A stretch of 64,000 nucleotides of DNA from Lactarius indigo (GCA_025766275.1 JAFKAC010000008.1:1860001-1924000), one strand, 5' to 3'; shown: positions 1 to 13,200, numbered from the stretch's first letter. Translations and numbers: made by a program. The notes: generated from the letters alone by a model not told the origin.

Positions 1-1
1 C

Positions 2-2030
2 TTCTCTTCAAGAGGAAACACGTCCAGCCCGTCGAAGGAAGACGGTGGAGGTCCTCCCACAGAAGTATCTTCCGAACGGCCGACAATAGCCGAGGATCAG
101 AGACGGCGGCGGGCTGTTCTGTGTGATGGGCCGCTCATCAATTTGACGTTGCTCGCCAAGGCCATTCTTTCAAATGATGACGTTGACCCTTCGGATCTTT
201 CCTTGTGTTGGAAAACACTCGACCTACTCAGGACGGGACTCGGGATCGCCTTGGTTGAAGTATCCGACCCCGCGCTGGCGCTGTTCAACCAAGTACATAA
301 CGAAACACGCAGGCGCGTCCAGGCTGAAGAACGAGGCTTCCGCATCACCCCTCTTCTCGAGATTTTGGACACCGTGGCCCGAGGGAGGCGTCTTAGTGTG
401 GTCTTACGCGACCATCCCAAGTTCCGCAGCAAGCCTGACAGTGTATTCGAAAAGGAGCACCTCCGGAATGCCGAGATCTTCCAAGCATTCGCAAGTTCTT
501 TCCCGGCTTTTGTTTCCAAAAATCCCCAGAAAACCATGGAGTTCGTGGAAGACCTTGTTTGTTACGACGAACTGTGGACTACTCTCCAGATCGTCCTCGG
601 GAATTCTTACCGATCTGACAGCCCGATCCCAGAGAAGCTACGCACTTTTGATATATGTTGTGCGGTGATCGACGATGTATTTATAGCTCTCGAGAACTCG
701 CAGAAAGTGGACTGGCGAGTGCCCGAATTTGGACCACTAGCGCACCACTTCGAATTGTTTGTCACAAACTGTTTCCAGGGCACTTTCGTCAGCAGGGCCA
801 CTGCCTTCCGTGTCGGTCTCATCAAAGCTAGGTTCTGTAAAGCCGTCCTACTTCAATTCATGCGCGAGGTCGACATTCAAGGCGCCATGGTGTTCCGGTC
901 ACAGTGGGACGTTGCTGCTCTCGCAAGACTGTTCTACACCCTTGGCGTTGGCAACGAAGAGGATGCGGACTTCTGGAAACAATTCGTCGATGGCGGCCAA
1001 ATCGGGACGGAATTCATGGTTAAAGCTCACGACATGCTCGACGTGGCCGTGCGCGACGGGTCCCTGCTGAACTTTATCAAACTTGGATATTTGGCTACGA
1101 CGGCGGTGCCTTTCGACGGATCAGGCCTGGAGGATGCAGAGTTCGCGAAGCTAGTAGACCTACTGCAGAAGATGATGGACGACCCAGCGCTACCCCTGCA
1201 ACTCGCTTCTGTCCATGTTTGGGAAGACTTGAGCCGACTACGAGACAAAGTTCAAGAAATCAGTGCGAAGAGCTGCGACTCCGATAGGGCCAAGTTGCAG
1301 GTGTTGCTAGCAAAGGTCGATGCCGTCCATGACCACGGTCCTTGCGCTGCGCAAGTGCCTAGTCAAAGCAATCATACGCAAACTCAGGCTTCAAGGAATA
1401 GTTCAGCTGCGGTGCGGACAAGAGGGTCTTCGCGAGAGCTCGTGCCTAGTCACGATGGATCGAGTCCAGCGTCCGCCTCCACCGCTGTCGCTCCAGATCA
1501 GTTTGTCGCATCGCCCAACGGTAGTAGCGGAGGTACGCTGTTTCTCTTTTATCACGGAATTCATCTTTGATCTTCTCCCAGATTTCCTTGCCGACGCACG
1601 CTCCGAGCACACGAACAGCACTTCGGATAATTCTCGCAGCGAGTATGTGAACCTTTATAGTGTTCCGTACCCCCACCTCCCAAGCCAGGCCGGTCCTGGT
1701 AGCGTAACCCGGTCTCTCTCTGTCGTCCCGTCCCCTCTCCTGGGAAGCGTATCGCCAGAATCCCCAGGTACTACACCTATCGACCCTTTGTCACCTCACG
1801 TGCGAGACAATAGCCAACCCCGCCTCGCTCCAGTTCACTATCCTCCTAGGCAGAATTCTCTCGGTAGCTCGTCCTCTCGGTCGAGTCCTCCGTCGATGTT
1901 CCGGCCGCCTAGAAAGGGGTATACGACTTCGCCAGGAGCAATGATCGACCCTCCTTCAAGCTCCCCCAATCTCAACGAAGTTGTCCGATCTAATTCTCCT
2001 TTCGCTTTGCCCGCGGTTCCGAAAGAGTGA
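2..2030 (+). CDS. DUF6535 family protein, copy 1 (3' part; 5' end outside window)
   Basis: The reading frame is open from the first bases, so the gene begins upstream of the window. Only the long cytosolic C-terminal region is visible; the N-terminal DUF6535 membrane domain is missing. It aligns throughout with copies 2-6, sharing the blocks GPLINLTLLA, RVGLIKARFCKAVL and LFYTLGVGNEED. Exon A ends at 1532, a GTACGC donor follows, the intron ends CCCAG at 1580-1581, and the last exon runs 1582-2030. Phase 1 is kept, exactly as in the paralogues. The final exon encodes a Ser/Pro-rich, probably disordered tail (about 150 residues) that shares LYS-PYPHLPSQ and HYPPR with the other copies but then diverges. 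Function is unknown; DUF6535 proteins are multi-copy membrane proteins in Agaricomycetes. Confidence 0.8.
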
Positions 2031-4438
2031 ATCACTGCCATGACCCATCATCTTGGTCAGTGATGGATGGGAAAATTGATGACATCTAGCGCTAACTACC
2101 ACCGCCGTTAGATTTCTACCCTCCAGCGGCTTGTTGCATGTCGGTATCGCAGCCAAATCTAATAAACTACAACGGATATAGTTCGTATTGGTAGATGAGG
2201 TAGACGAAATTTTATTCCTCTCCGACCATTCTTGGACGCATTTACATCTCTCCTAATTACTTAGTTACGCTATGTACGATGTCTGCGATGACATGCCGTC
2301 CGTGGGACGAGCGTGGAACCACGACTCTGAGGTGACTTCCGTACATTTCAGCACTTGGCTCAACAGCATCCATTTTATTTCAGTCACATTTTGCGACATG
2401 TACGTACTAGTGTATTGAAAATACCTTACGGGTGCGTCCTTCACGGTGTATGTTTTTTTTTTTCAATTGGGGTTCGTTCATGGGACACCATTCCCTGCGT
2501 CATTCTGTCAACGTGAAGCGTCTGTCTAGAAAGCACCCTATTCTTTTAATGTTCTGGGGGGCTCTATCTTTCTGAGTCTGCGGCCTTCTTCTCTTATTTC
2601 ATCTCAGTTCATAATAGTGCTCATACTGTAAACGCTACACCTCCGCTTATTGTCGCTAGCTGTTATATAGCTTCGGAGTCACTCAAGTTATACGACTGCA
2701 GATTCTGCTATTACGATTTCCTTGCTCACGATTTCCTTCGGCGTAGGGTTCCATTCGCGTGCCATTTTCCCAGTTACTTCACACACTGCGCACGGGAAAA
2801 GCTCCTAACGCCCTTCCACGCTGCCGGTTTCATGTTTGCTCAGTGCATCGGGTGTGTGGGCACGGCACATGAAGAAGTGAGCTAACCATAGTGCTGCGGT
2901 ACCGACCTCATTACGCAGTATACTGCTTGATTCCCTGGACAGGGAGTAAGTGGATCCCTCCGAGGCGTCTCAGCAATGCCTACCGGGTCCCTTTGCCACG
3001 CACCGACCGCAATGGCCCAGGCCGTCCTGAGTGTCCTCCCAAACCCCTTCGTAGTGCACGTCACGCCCGGCATCTTCAAACGGTGGAAATACAGTAATAG
3101 AGCGTGGGAGTTCCAACACATAGCCGTGCAAACGGTGACCGCAATTCTTGAGCTTGACGAGTAGTGACTGCGAGTGCGTCATGTTGGGGCGGTGACACTG
3201 TGTAGAGCCCTCTTGCGGTTGCCCCGTGCACGCAGAGAGGAACTAGTGAGGCACATTACCCTGCTCGGAGGAAACCCGCAGAAACCCTAAGGCCTGGAGG
3301 AGGGGCTCGATGCCGCGACGGTTTTCGCAAGGCCTTTAGCGCTCTTACTGTAGTGGGCGGAGGGCTGATTGAGGGTGTAGAGACGGTGGAACGAACGTTG
3401 GCGCCGAACAAGACGGCTCGGAAATGAGAAAGACCTGTCACCTGGCCATCACTCAAGCAACTCATTCACGCCCCCTTCACCTTCCCAAATTTGGCTCGTT
3501 AGCTCCGCAATCGCAGAATAATAAACCGTCCGTTATCCCACGTTCGCCCAACTAGTAAATTGGTCACGATGGGGCATCGCGAACTATTGCGACAGGCATG
3601 CGGCGCAGGACCGCCTGTCCTCGGTCTGTGGTCGTCGAGTTATACGACTCGTACTAGGTTGTCGTACTTCTCGTTGGGCCTTGTCAAGCGCAGTGCTTGT
3701 AACTGAAGTTATGCATAAATTCGAGTCTGCGGTAAGTTCTACCCCAGTGGCGGACTGCACTCGTGGCGGCGCCTGTAGCAGGTCTCACTCATCGGTGAGG
3801 CTAGTCCTTCTTGACGCCGACGCAAGTGCCGACGACGCGGTCTGTCCGTATCTTCGAGTCGACCCAAAGGAACACAATCACCGGCCGCCTGGGACGTCAT
3901 AGACATCACAGAGGGCACCATCTAGACCTGTCTGGACCCGCCTATCTACTGGTATGTCTTCATACCTTTACCAAGAGTTCTCCCTCTCGTTATCAAACAC
4001 CGAGAGCCGTCACAGCTATCTTCTGATCCGTCACATGAACGCATTCTGCCAACATCCCGTCCACGAACGCATTTCATCTCTGCGTCACCATCTCCTCAGG
4101 CAGATTGACCCACGGACCAACCGCGGCGTAGTACCACGGCAGTTCTGTTCACTTGTCAGCACTGGCGGACGCTACGTGAAGGATGTCGAGCTTTCAGTTA
4201 GGATCTTCTTCCCCTTCCGTGGTTGGAGTTTGCTTACCACACTCAGATGTGATATTACCAGAGCTATGACCCCTTTTTGAAAAATGGAAAAGATGTGAGG
4301 TTGCTAAGTATCGATCAGATGGACCTCTACATCCCGATCACCATCACTTCTAGGCGTTTCCCAACCCACATACAGTGGGGTTTTTCCCCCTTAAATACAG
4401 TAGCGTCTCCGCCTGCTAGTGGTTTGAGCCCCACGACA
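2031..4438. repeat. Spacer between DUF6535 copies 1 and 2, made of array-repeat modules
   Basis: I see no convincing gene. About 2750-2860 matches the spacers near 9340, 15780, 23700 and 32020 (shared core CAGTTACTTCACAC, then CGCACGGGGAAAGCTCC). About 3276-3440 matches 9661-9850, 17225-17435 and 24660-24885 (shared core GGCGCTCTTAGTGG, later GTTGGCGCGGAACA in the other spacers). About 3680-4438 is the promoter-proximal module preceding every DUF6535 copy. Short open frames here are not conserved between modules. No RNase H2C relic was recognised in this spacer, unlike the next four. Confidence 0.6.
4391..4397 (+). promoter_or_regulatory. TATA-like element of DUF6535 copy 2
   Basis: TTAAATA lies 42 bp upstream of the first homologous ATG (4439). 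The same T-rich TTAAATA block, followed by GCGTCTCC-like sequence, occurs at the same distance in copies 4, 5 and 6, and as a weaker GTAAATA in copy 3. Conservation within otherwise drifting spacers suggests a core promoter. Confidence 0.5.
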
Positions 4439-7400
4439 ATGACTACACCTTACGATTCGAGAGACCTAGAAGCCCGGACGGAAGGTCAGCGCCGAATTTA
4501 TGCCCACTATCTCGACCTCATCTCACCTAGTATTCACAGCTCAGAGGAAACGTTTCTCCGACCGGGGGACAGTTAACGGGAACGATGACGGAGAAACCCA
4601 ATCCCGTGAAAAAGGGCAAATCGAAGGTACGCATAGTCTATGCTGATTTACTGGGGTTTCCTTCCTGACTTCGAGCAAGCCGAGGACGCTGGGTATGGAG
4701 ACTCGTCCGCCACGTACTGGAACTTGTACGCGTCAGAAACTGAAATCAGCGATCAGAAGCTCGTCGAGACCTTGACCGGTGACACCAACTCGATGTTGTT
4801 CCTGGTGAGTGGCGATACACGGGCTTCACACTCTGCGTCAACCTAACCCCACGCCAAAGAATAGTATTTTCTCTGCCATAATCGCGGGATTTATCATAGA
4901 AACATACAAGGCTCTCCAGCCGGACAACGACCAAGAAACCGTCTGCCTATTATCACAACTCGTTTCACAGGGAAACTCCTCCCAGCAGTCATCTCAATCT
5001 TGTCCGGGTCCTTACCCTGGGGGGCCTTCGCCAGCGGCCATTCGATCAAATATCCTACTGGTTATCAGCTTCTTCCTGGCTATAATGAGCGCCCTAGCTT
5101 GCACCCTTATCCAGCAATGGTGCCGCGAATTCACCAAGTACGCCTCTCCCCGTGTGGCCCCGCACAAGCGCGGGCGGGTCCGAACATATCTGTTTCAAGG
5201 CCTCGAACGATTCTATATGAGGAGATTCATGTACGGGGTCTACTTCCTGTTGCACACCTCGGTGTTCCTGTTTTTCTGCGGCGTCAGCGATTATCTCCAC
5301 GACGTTTACCCGACGGTTGGGATGATCTCCTGGTACTGTGTCACCGCGTTGGCGGTGGTGTATGGGGCCCTCAGCATTGCTCCACTGATCATCGGAAACT
5401 GCCCTTACCAAACAGCTTTGACTCCTCCACTCCAGTTCGGTTACAGGCTGCTATTCTTTCCTGGTCGCGTCGTATGGTGGTGCCTGCGGAGGGCCCAAAA
5501 GGAAGATTTCCAGGGCGGAAAGACCTCCATTTCAACAAAAGCCATATTCTTGTGGAAGAGGCGAATAAGAAAGCGGCGCACCTCGACCCTTATGCCATGG
5601 AATGGCTCTTCACGGACAATGACTTCAGCGATACTGATATGGACAGATTTTTACTCGGACTCCCAGGATATATCGACTCACCGGTCACTGTTACTGAAGA
5701 CTTGCCGAAGGTCCGAACTGCACCATACATCCTTCATCGTATCAGGGAGCACCTCCTGACGTGCGCATCAGTAACTGAACTCTCTGAAGAAACACGCTTA
5801 AAACGTGTGTCGGCATGCGTAGAATCTCTATGGGTAATATTTCAGCACCAGACAAGCACCGGTAATTCCAACAGCCCTGAGGAAGAAGAGCCACTGCCAG
5901 AGTACATGCAGAGTATTGTCGATGGTTTCAACACAAACGGCAAGATAGTTGGCCTCCGCGGATTTTGCGTCAGGGCGCTCGCTTTCCAAGGCTTCCTGAC
6001 CAAGTCCCTGGAGCAAGCCAGAGATGGATTACCTAATATCAAATTTCCGACCCACTTTATCCCCTTGTACACGTTCTTCTCTTCCTGGGACAATACGAAG
6101 CGGCAAGACACCGTGCCACCGCCCGCCGGCGTTCCCCACGAGAAGCCCCTTCCCCCCGACAGGGAAATGTGGCGGGTTGTTCTGCATGATGGCCCACTCA
6201 TCAATCTGACTTTACTCGCCAGAGCTATTCTTTCGCAAGGCTGTGCTGATCCTTCGACCCTCTCAATGTGTTGGAAAGCACTCAACACACTCCGGAGTAA
6301 ACTTCGAGTCACCATGGTTGACGTATCTAGCCCCTCATTGGCGTTTTTCAACGAAGTACACAAACAGACACTCATTCGCGTCGAAGCTGAAGCTGAAGAA
6401 CCAGGCCACAGCCTCTCCCCGCTCCTCGAGGTCCTGGACGCCGTGGCCGGAGGGCTCCGTCTCTGCATGGTGTTCCGGCACCATCCCCGATATCCCTGCA
6501 AGACTGACCTTGTGTTCGGAAAAGACCACCTTCGGAACCCCGATCTCTTCCGCGTATTTGCCGACTGTCTTCCAGAATTTGTTACCAAGCACCCTGAGAA
6601 ATCAGTGGGGTTCATGGAGGGCCTCGTCTGTTATGACGGCCTGTGGACTAGTTTGCAAGTCAACCTCCGGAATTGCTTGCAATCTAATACCTCCATTTCA
6701 GACAAGCTACTCGTCTTTGATAGGTGCTGTACCGTGATCGACGCGGCTTTCGCGTTGCTGGACAACTCGCCGAATGTGGACTGGCGAGCACCTGACCTTG
6801 GGTCACTATCGCACTACTTTGAATTATTTGTCACTGATTGTTTCGAAGGAATGTTCATCGAGAGGGCCATTGGCTTCCGCGTCGGCCTCATCAAGGCTAG
6901 ATTCTGTAAAGCCGTCTTAACACAGTTCCTGGACGAGTTCCATCGCGAAGGCACCGTGGTTTTTCGGTCACATGCGGACGTCGCTTCTCTCGCAAGAGTA
7001 TTCTATTCCCTCGGCGTAGGCAACGACGAAGATGCGGAATTCTGGAAATCATTCGTTGATGGGGGCCCTATCGGGGTTGAGTTTATGGCTAGGACTCACA
7101 CAATGCTCGAGATGGCTGCACGTGACGGGCCATTACTAAACTTCTGCAAACTAGGACATCTTGGGATGATGGCGGTTCCTTTCGAAGGATCAAGTCTACG
7201 GGATACGGACTTCAATAAGCTGTTAAATCTGCTACAAACAATGATGGAAGACCCACGCCTAACACTTGCTTCTACTCCAGTTTGGAAAGACCTAGGTCAA
7301 TTACGAGTTGAAGTCCGCGACACCCACGCGAGCAGCAATGAGGACAAAACAAATATGCGGAATTTACTGGCGAAGATCGACGCAGTCTATATACGTCCTT

Positions 7401-8066
7401 CGTCCACGCAAGAGCACCACCCAAGTGATCATGTGGAGTCCCAAGCATCCGGAACTTCCGCCGTTGTGCAGTCGGACTTACCCCGGGCCCCCAGAGGCCC
7501 GATGCCCAGCAATGAAAGATTTAGTTATGCTTCCACCTCCACCGCCGTCGGTGAAGATCTAGACGGTAGCTCGCCAGCCAAAGACGACGATGTCAAAGGT
7601 ACGGTTTTGCCTTTGTGACGGAATTCCTGTTCGATGAGTCTCCGCTAACGCCCGCCCCAAACTCTCAGGCGTCACTCCGGCACCATCCAATAATTCCCGC
7701 GGAGAGCTTGCAAACCTCTATCCTAACGCGTATCCCCACCTCCCAAGCCAGATTGCGCCCAGTGGCCAAATCACTCGTCCATTACTCCGCATCCTTCTTA
7801 CCCACCCTGTCCCCTCTTGGAAAGCACCGACCGTGCATCCCCGAGCATTCCATCTATTCACACTCCCTCCCCTTATATGCGTTACAATGACCAGCATTTC
7901 CGCGCACCGGTTTACTATCCTCCGAGAGGGGGTACCACTAACGGTCGGCAACGCTGTCATCATTACACTCGCCTACTGGAGCGGTTTCTTCCCCTCCGAC
8001 AGAATCGTTCGTTCGTCCGAGCAGCCCGGTCAATTCGAGTACTCCTCCCGCCTCGCCAGCAGATGA
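4439..8066 (+). pseudogene. DUF6535 family protein, copy 2 (frameshifted)
   Basis: The exon layout matches copy 3: exon 2 is 4685-4804, exon 3 is 4860-7598 and exon 4 starts at 7669, with conserved GTGAGT and GTACGG donors. The DUF6535 region (YWNLYAS, LVETLTGDTNSM, FSAIIAGFIIETYKALQP) and three further membrane segments are intact. Near 5490-5494 one base is missing relative to copies 3 and 4 (after WWCLR), which shifts the frame for the remaining 700 codons. The N-terminal exon from ATG 4439 also hits TAA at 4574-4576, although an ATG at 4585 reads in phase into exon 2. The C-terminal tail carries further small indels near 7783, 7807 and 7945. It is either a young pseudogene or contains assembly errors; exon 3 is otherwise very close to copy 4. 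Confidence 0.75.
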
Positions 8067-8737
8067 GATAAAGTGAACCACACCCGACGGTAATTATTCG
8101 TGGTCGGCGGAAGATCTGGTGACATCTAATGTTTACAAGTGTCTTAGGGACTCCTACCCCGGCTGTTCGTCAAGTCTTGGTATAGCTGCTGCGATTGAGT
8201 CACGAATAGTCGAATATAGAGTTGTACTGGTAGATGGTGGTTTACGATATCGTTCTCCGAGTATTGATGGGCTCTATCGCGTGTTGTTATTCAGTGAATA
8301 TTTATCATGAAATACCTTTCTCAGGCACGCGTACTGTATGACTCGCGTGTTGGCCTGCGTCAGCACAGCGTCCTCCATTCTAGCAGAGAGCCACCCCTCG
8401 ACGACAGAATGTTACGGAGGGAACATGCTACGTCACAGGACATCATGATTACGATAGGCGAAAAGGAAGTTGTAACGATGTCATTCTGTTCATGCGCGCA
8501 TTCCACACTGCGCCCGAATTCGGTCTTTTCGTGAAAGACCCGCGAAAAATACCTGATAGGGGCTAATTCATGGCAGCAGGACTCAAAATTCCCACTGACC
8601 TCTGCCATTTTCTCGAAAAATTGACATAACAAAATATTGTAGCTGGGTTATTTCCGAGCGCGACTTGTCACAATCATATGACGTTGTGACGAAGTAGACT
8701 TGACGCGCTTGACGGGCTCAGCGCTTGCTCTGACCAC
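8067..8737. other. 3' flank of DUF6535 copy 2
   Basis: This stretch holds the repeated downstream module (GTGACATCTAATG, then a CTTAGGGACTCCTA-like block and TCGTCAAGTCTTGG). The module also follows copy 3, and weaker forms follow copies 4-6. Before the RNase H2C relic comes a conserved AAAATATTGTA and CATATGACGTTGTGACG block, which also precedes the intact RNase H2C gene at 30152 and is therefore probably its ancestral promoter region. No gene is seen. Confidence 0.5.
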
Positions 8738-8975
8738 ATGGCGACTTCAACGAGGATTGCCCACTGCCCTGCGGCACCTCCGGCACGAGTCCCCCCAGTA
8801 GATTTATTCACAAACAGTACTCATCCACCTACTTCTGTATCCAATCTGTAGCTGGTCTCTACTGTTTCTACCAGCAAGACCGCCCCAGAGGAGTTGTCGT
8901 GGTGCACCAGATCACGGAGCAGTTCCGCGCATTCATAGAGGAGTTCAGGAACGTGCTGTCGCTTGGGTGAGAGTC
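8738..8975 (+). pseudogene. RNase H2 subunit C relic joined to a HECT fragment (array unit 2)
   Basis: It begins with an ATG whose translation (MATSTRIA-CPAAPP) is nearly identical to the intact RNase H2C at 30152, then reads into stops by about 8850. After CCAGAGGAG (about 8895) it jumps to a short stretch encoding QITEQFRAFIEEF. This is the end of the same HECT-like fragment seen at 15290-15350 and 23090-23140. The middle of both donor segments is deleted. It is clearly non-functional. Confidence 0.7.
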
Positions 8976-10220
8976 TGGAGCACGACCCCGCGAGTGCGTT
9001 TGTCTAAGTTTTTTTTTCCCCTGTCGTTATGCCCGATCACAGAGGCTTGCTTACTCGCATAGGGCCTCAGACAGGATTGGGGGTAGCGATGTGCCCCTTT
9101 TGTATCGTATAGAGACCTAGCTTTGTGCCCTTTCTCTCTAAACATTTCACACTCGTATATCCTCCCATCACGACGCTCTCCCGAATCTAATAACGTTCAC
9201 AGACACGGCCTTTGCAGGAGCGTGCGCCAAGACAGGTCATTCCAGGGTGCCCTCAATTTAGAATTCTCTGCGACTAGCAGCGTGTAGCCCTCATGTACAA
9301 ACAGGGCAGGGTCCCAGGCGGACAGTTCTACCCGCGCGCTATTCGCCGAGTTACTTCATACTCTACGCAAGGGGAAAGCTCCTAACGCCGTTCCATGCTG
9401 CCAGCCTCATGTTTCGAACTGTATTTCCAGGAACCTCACATGCCTCGAGGCAGTTAATGCCGCACTCACAAACACTTTAAGGGCGCTGGGAGTCCTAGTG
9501 TGTTCAGAGGCGGAGCGTGTTCCAACTCCAGAGGGAAGGGGAAAGGAGAGGGTCGAGGGAACACGAGAACAAGGAGAAAGAGTGCCGATGTCATCCGAGC
9601 GGTGAGACAGGGCAACGACCATGCGGAGACGAGGTTGATAAGCTATGACTGCACACTAGTAGTTCTGCAGGTGATTCTCGACCGCTCAATGGTATGCCGT
9701 CCAGGCCCGCAGATTTCAGAGGCCTGGAGGAATCTTCGCAAGGCTTTTGGCGCTCTTAGTGGACAGAGGGTTGATCGAGGATGTAGAGATAATGGAAGGA
9801 ATGTTGGCGCGGAACAAAACGACTGCCAGTGTGAAATGAGCAACACCTGGCCAATCACTCAGTCACCTTCACCTTCCAATCCGTCGAACCAACTTATTAT
9901 GACCTACTCCCCGTCTGCGAACGCACGTCATCCTTGCGTCACCATCGTCACAGGCAGATTGACCCACGGGCCAGCCCCGACGCGGTTCCACGGCAATTCT
10001 AACCATCTGTCAATACTGGTGGACGCTGCGTGGAGATGTCGAGCCTTCAGTCAGAGGTCTTCCTTTGTGGTCGGAGTTCTCTCACTACATCCAAGATGTA
10101 ATATTACGAGAGCTATGACTTAGAAAGTAGAAAGGGCGTAGGGCTTTTTCAGCCCATGTGTAGTTCGGGGTCTTCCATGTAAATAGCACCTCCGTCTGCT
10201 GGTGACTTTGACCTCAGACA
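8976..10220. repeat. Spacer before DUF6535 copy 3
   Basis: It contains the array modules at about 9205-9420 (CTGCGACTAGCAGCGTGTA, then the CGCAAGGGGAAAGCTCC block) and 9661-9850 (GGCGCTCTTAGTGG block). The promoter module follows (CAGATTGACCCACGG near 9955). A 207-codon open frame at 9500-10123 crosses unrelated modules and is broken in the other copies, so it is not called a gene. GTAAATAG at 10179-10186 sits at the TATA position. Confidence 0.55.
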
Positions 10221-13200
10221 ATGACTACATCTCACGATTCGATTTCGAGGGACCTGGAAGCCCGGACAGAAGGTCAGCGCCAGGTTTATGCTCACCATCT
10301 CGACCTCATCTCATCTGTCATATTACAGTTCGTAGGAAAGCTCGGAGGAGACGGTTTCCGAACTGGACGACCGCTCACAGGAACGACTATGAGAAAAAAC
10401 CAGTCGGTAAAAGGCAAAGCGAAGGTACGCATGCACTAGGCTGAATTTCCGGTATTTTCCCTGCTGACTTTGACCAAGCCGAGGGTGCTGAGTATGGAGA
10501 CCCGTCCGCCATGTACTGGAACTTGTACGCGTCGGAAGCTGAAATTAGCGATCAGAAGCTTGTCGAGACCTTGACCGGTGACACCAGCTCGATGTTGTTC
10601 CTAGTGAGTGGCGATACACGAGCCTCACACTCTGCATCGACCTAATCCCGCGCCACAGAATAGCATTTTCTCTGCCATAATCGCGGGTTTTATCATAGAA
10701 ACATACAAGGCTCTTCAGCCGGACAACGACCAAGAAACTGTCTGCCTATTATCACAACTCGTTTCACAGGGAAACTCTTCCCAGCAGTCATCTCGATCTT
10801 GTCCGGGTCCTTACCCTGGGGGGCCTTCGCCAGCAGCCATTCGATCAAATATCCTACTGGTTATCAGCTTCTTCCTGGCTATAATGAGCGCCCTAGCGTG
10901 CACTCTTATCCAGCAATGGTGCCGCGAATTCACCAAGTACGCCTCTCCCCGTGCAGCCCCACACAAGCGCGGGCGGGTCCGAACATATCTGTTTCAAGGC
11001 CTCGAACGATTCTATATCAGGAGATTCATGTACGGCGTCCACTTCCTTTTGCACACCTCGGTGTTCCTGTTTTTCTGCGGCGTCAGTGATTATCTCCACG
11101 ACGTTTATCCGAGAGTGGGAATGATCTCCTGGTACTGTGTCATCGCGTTGATGGTGGTGTATGGGGTCCTCAGCATTGCTCCCCTTATCATCGGCAACTG
11201 TCCCTACCAAACAGCCCTGACCCCACCACTTCAGTTCGGCTACAGGCTGCTATTTTTCCCTGGTCACGTCGTATGGTGGTGCCTGCGGGGGAGCTCAAAA
11301 GGAAGATTTCCAGGGCGGAAAGACCTCCATTTCAACAAAAGCCAATACCTTGTGGAAGAGGCAAATAAGACTCGAAATGCGGCACTGCTGGACCCCTACG
11401 CCATGGAATGGCTCTTCACGGACAATGATTTCAGCGATACCGATATGGACAGGTTTTTAGAAGGACTCCCAGGGTATATCGACTCGCGAATCACCGTCGC
11501 TGAAGCCCTACCGAAGGTCCTAACTGCGCCATATATCCTACGGCGCATCAGGGAGCACCTCCTGACGTGCGCATCAATAACTGAACTTTCTGAACAAGCA
11601 CGCCTAAAACGTGTGTCGGCGTGCGTCGAATCTCTATGGGTGATACAACACCTGACTGGCTCTGGGCATTCCAAAAACCCAGAAGAGTCCGAGTCACTAC
11701 GAGATTACATGCAGAGCATCGTCGATGACTTTAACACAAAGGACAAGATAGCTGACCTGCGCGGATTTTGCATCAGGGCCCTCGCTTTCCGAGGTTTCCT
11801 GACCAAGTGTCGAGAGCAAGCCGAAAGGGGATTACCTGACAAATTCCCGAATCACTTCATTCCCCTGTACAGGTCCTTCTCTTCCACGTCACAAACAAAG
11901 CGGCAGGACACCGTGTCGCCACCCATGGGTGTTTCCAACGAGGATGTTCCCGACGACGACGAAATGTGGCGGGCTGTTCTGCATGATGGCCCACTCATCA
12001 ATCTGACTTTACTCGCCAGAGCTATTCTCGGGCTTCCTCAAGATTGTGTTGATCTTTCAACCCTCTCAATGTGTTGGAAAACACTCGACACGCTCAGGGG
12101 CGAACTTCGAGTCACCTGGTTCAACGTATCTGACCCTTCATTGGCTTTATTCAACGACGTACACAAACAAACACTCAGCCGCGTCGAAAATGAAGTCGAA
12201 GAACCAGGCTTCGGTCTCTCCCCGCTCCTCGAGGTCCTGGACGCCGTGGCCGGAGGGAGGCGTCTTAGCTTGGTGTTCCAAGACCATACTCGGTATCGCA
12301 GCAAGGCCGACCTTGTGTTTGGAAAGGAACACCTTCGGAACCCCGATCTCTTCCGCGCATTCGCCAACTGCCTTCCAGAATTTGTTACCAAACACCGTGA
12401 TCAAGCTGTGGGGTTCATGGAGGGCCTCGTCTGTTATGACGGCCTGTGGACTAGTTTGCAGGTCAACCTCCGGAATTGCTTACAATCCAATACCTCCATT
12501 CCAGACAAGCTACGCGTCTTCGATAGGTGCTGCACGGTGATAGACGCGGCATTTGCGTTGCTGGACAACTCGCCGAATGTGGATTGGCGAGCACCTGACC
12601 TTGGATCGCTGGCACATTACTTCGAACTATTTGTCACTGATTGTTTCCAGGGAATTTTCGTCGAGAGGGCCATTGGCTTCCGCGTCGGTCTCATCAAAGC
12701 TAGATTTTGTAAAGCCGTCTTGACACAGTTTCTGGATGAGTTCAATCGCGAAGGCACCGTGGTTTTCCGGTCACATTGGGATGTCGCTTCTATCGCGAGA
12801 GTTTTCTATTCACTCGGTGTAGGAAACGACGAAGATGTGGAGTTCTGGAAATCATTCGTCGATGGGGGCGCTGTCGGGGCCGATTTTATGACCAAAACTC
12901 ACACAATGCTCGAGATGGCTGCACGCGATGGGCCATTACTAAACTTTTGCAAACTAGGACATCTTGGGATGATGGCTGTTCCTTTCGAAGGATCAAGTCT
13001 ACGGGATTCGGACTTCGAGAAGCTGCTAGATTTACTGCAGAAGATGATGGAAGACCCACGCCTGACACTCGCTTCTACTCCAGTTTGGGAAGACCTAGGT
13101 CGATTACGAATTGAAGTCGATGGCAACCACGCGAGGAGCAGCAAGGAGGACAAAACAAATATGCGGAATTTACTGGCGAAGATCGACGCAATCTATATGC

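Noticed and set aside
5842..6615. Long minus-strand open frame antisense to DUF6535 copy 2 (similarly 19160-19990 in copy 4)
   Set aside because: These are mirror images of a strongly conserved plus-strand coding exon. The antisense frame is not preserved in copies 3, 5 and 6.
9500..10123. 207-codon open frame upstream of DUF6535 copy 3
   Set aside because: It runs across several unrelated spacer modules. The paralogous spacers have stops in the same frame, and it resembles no protein.
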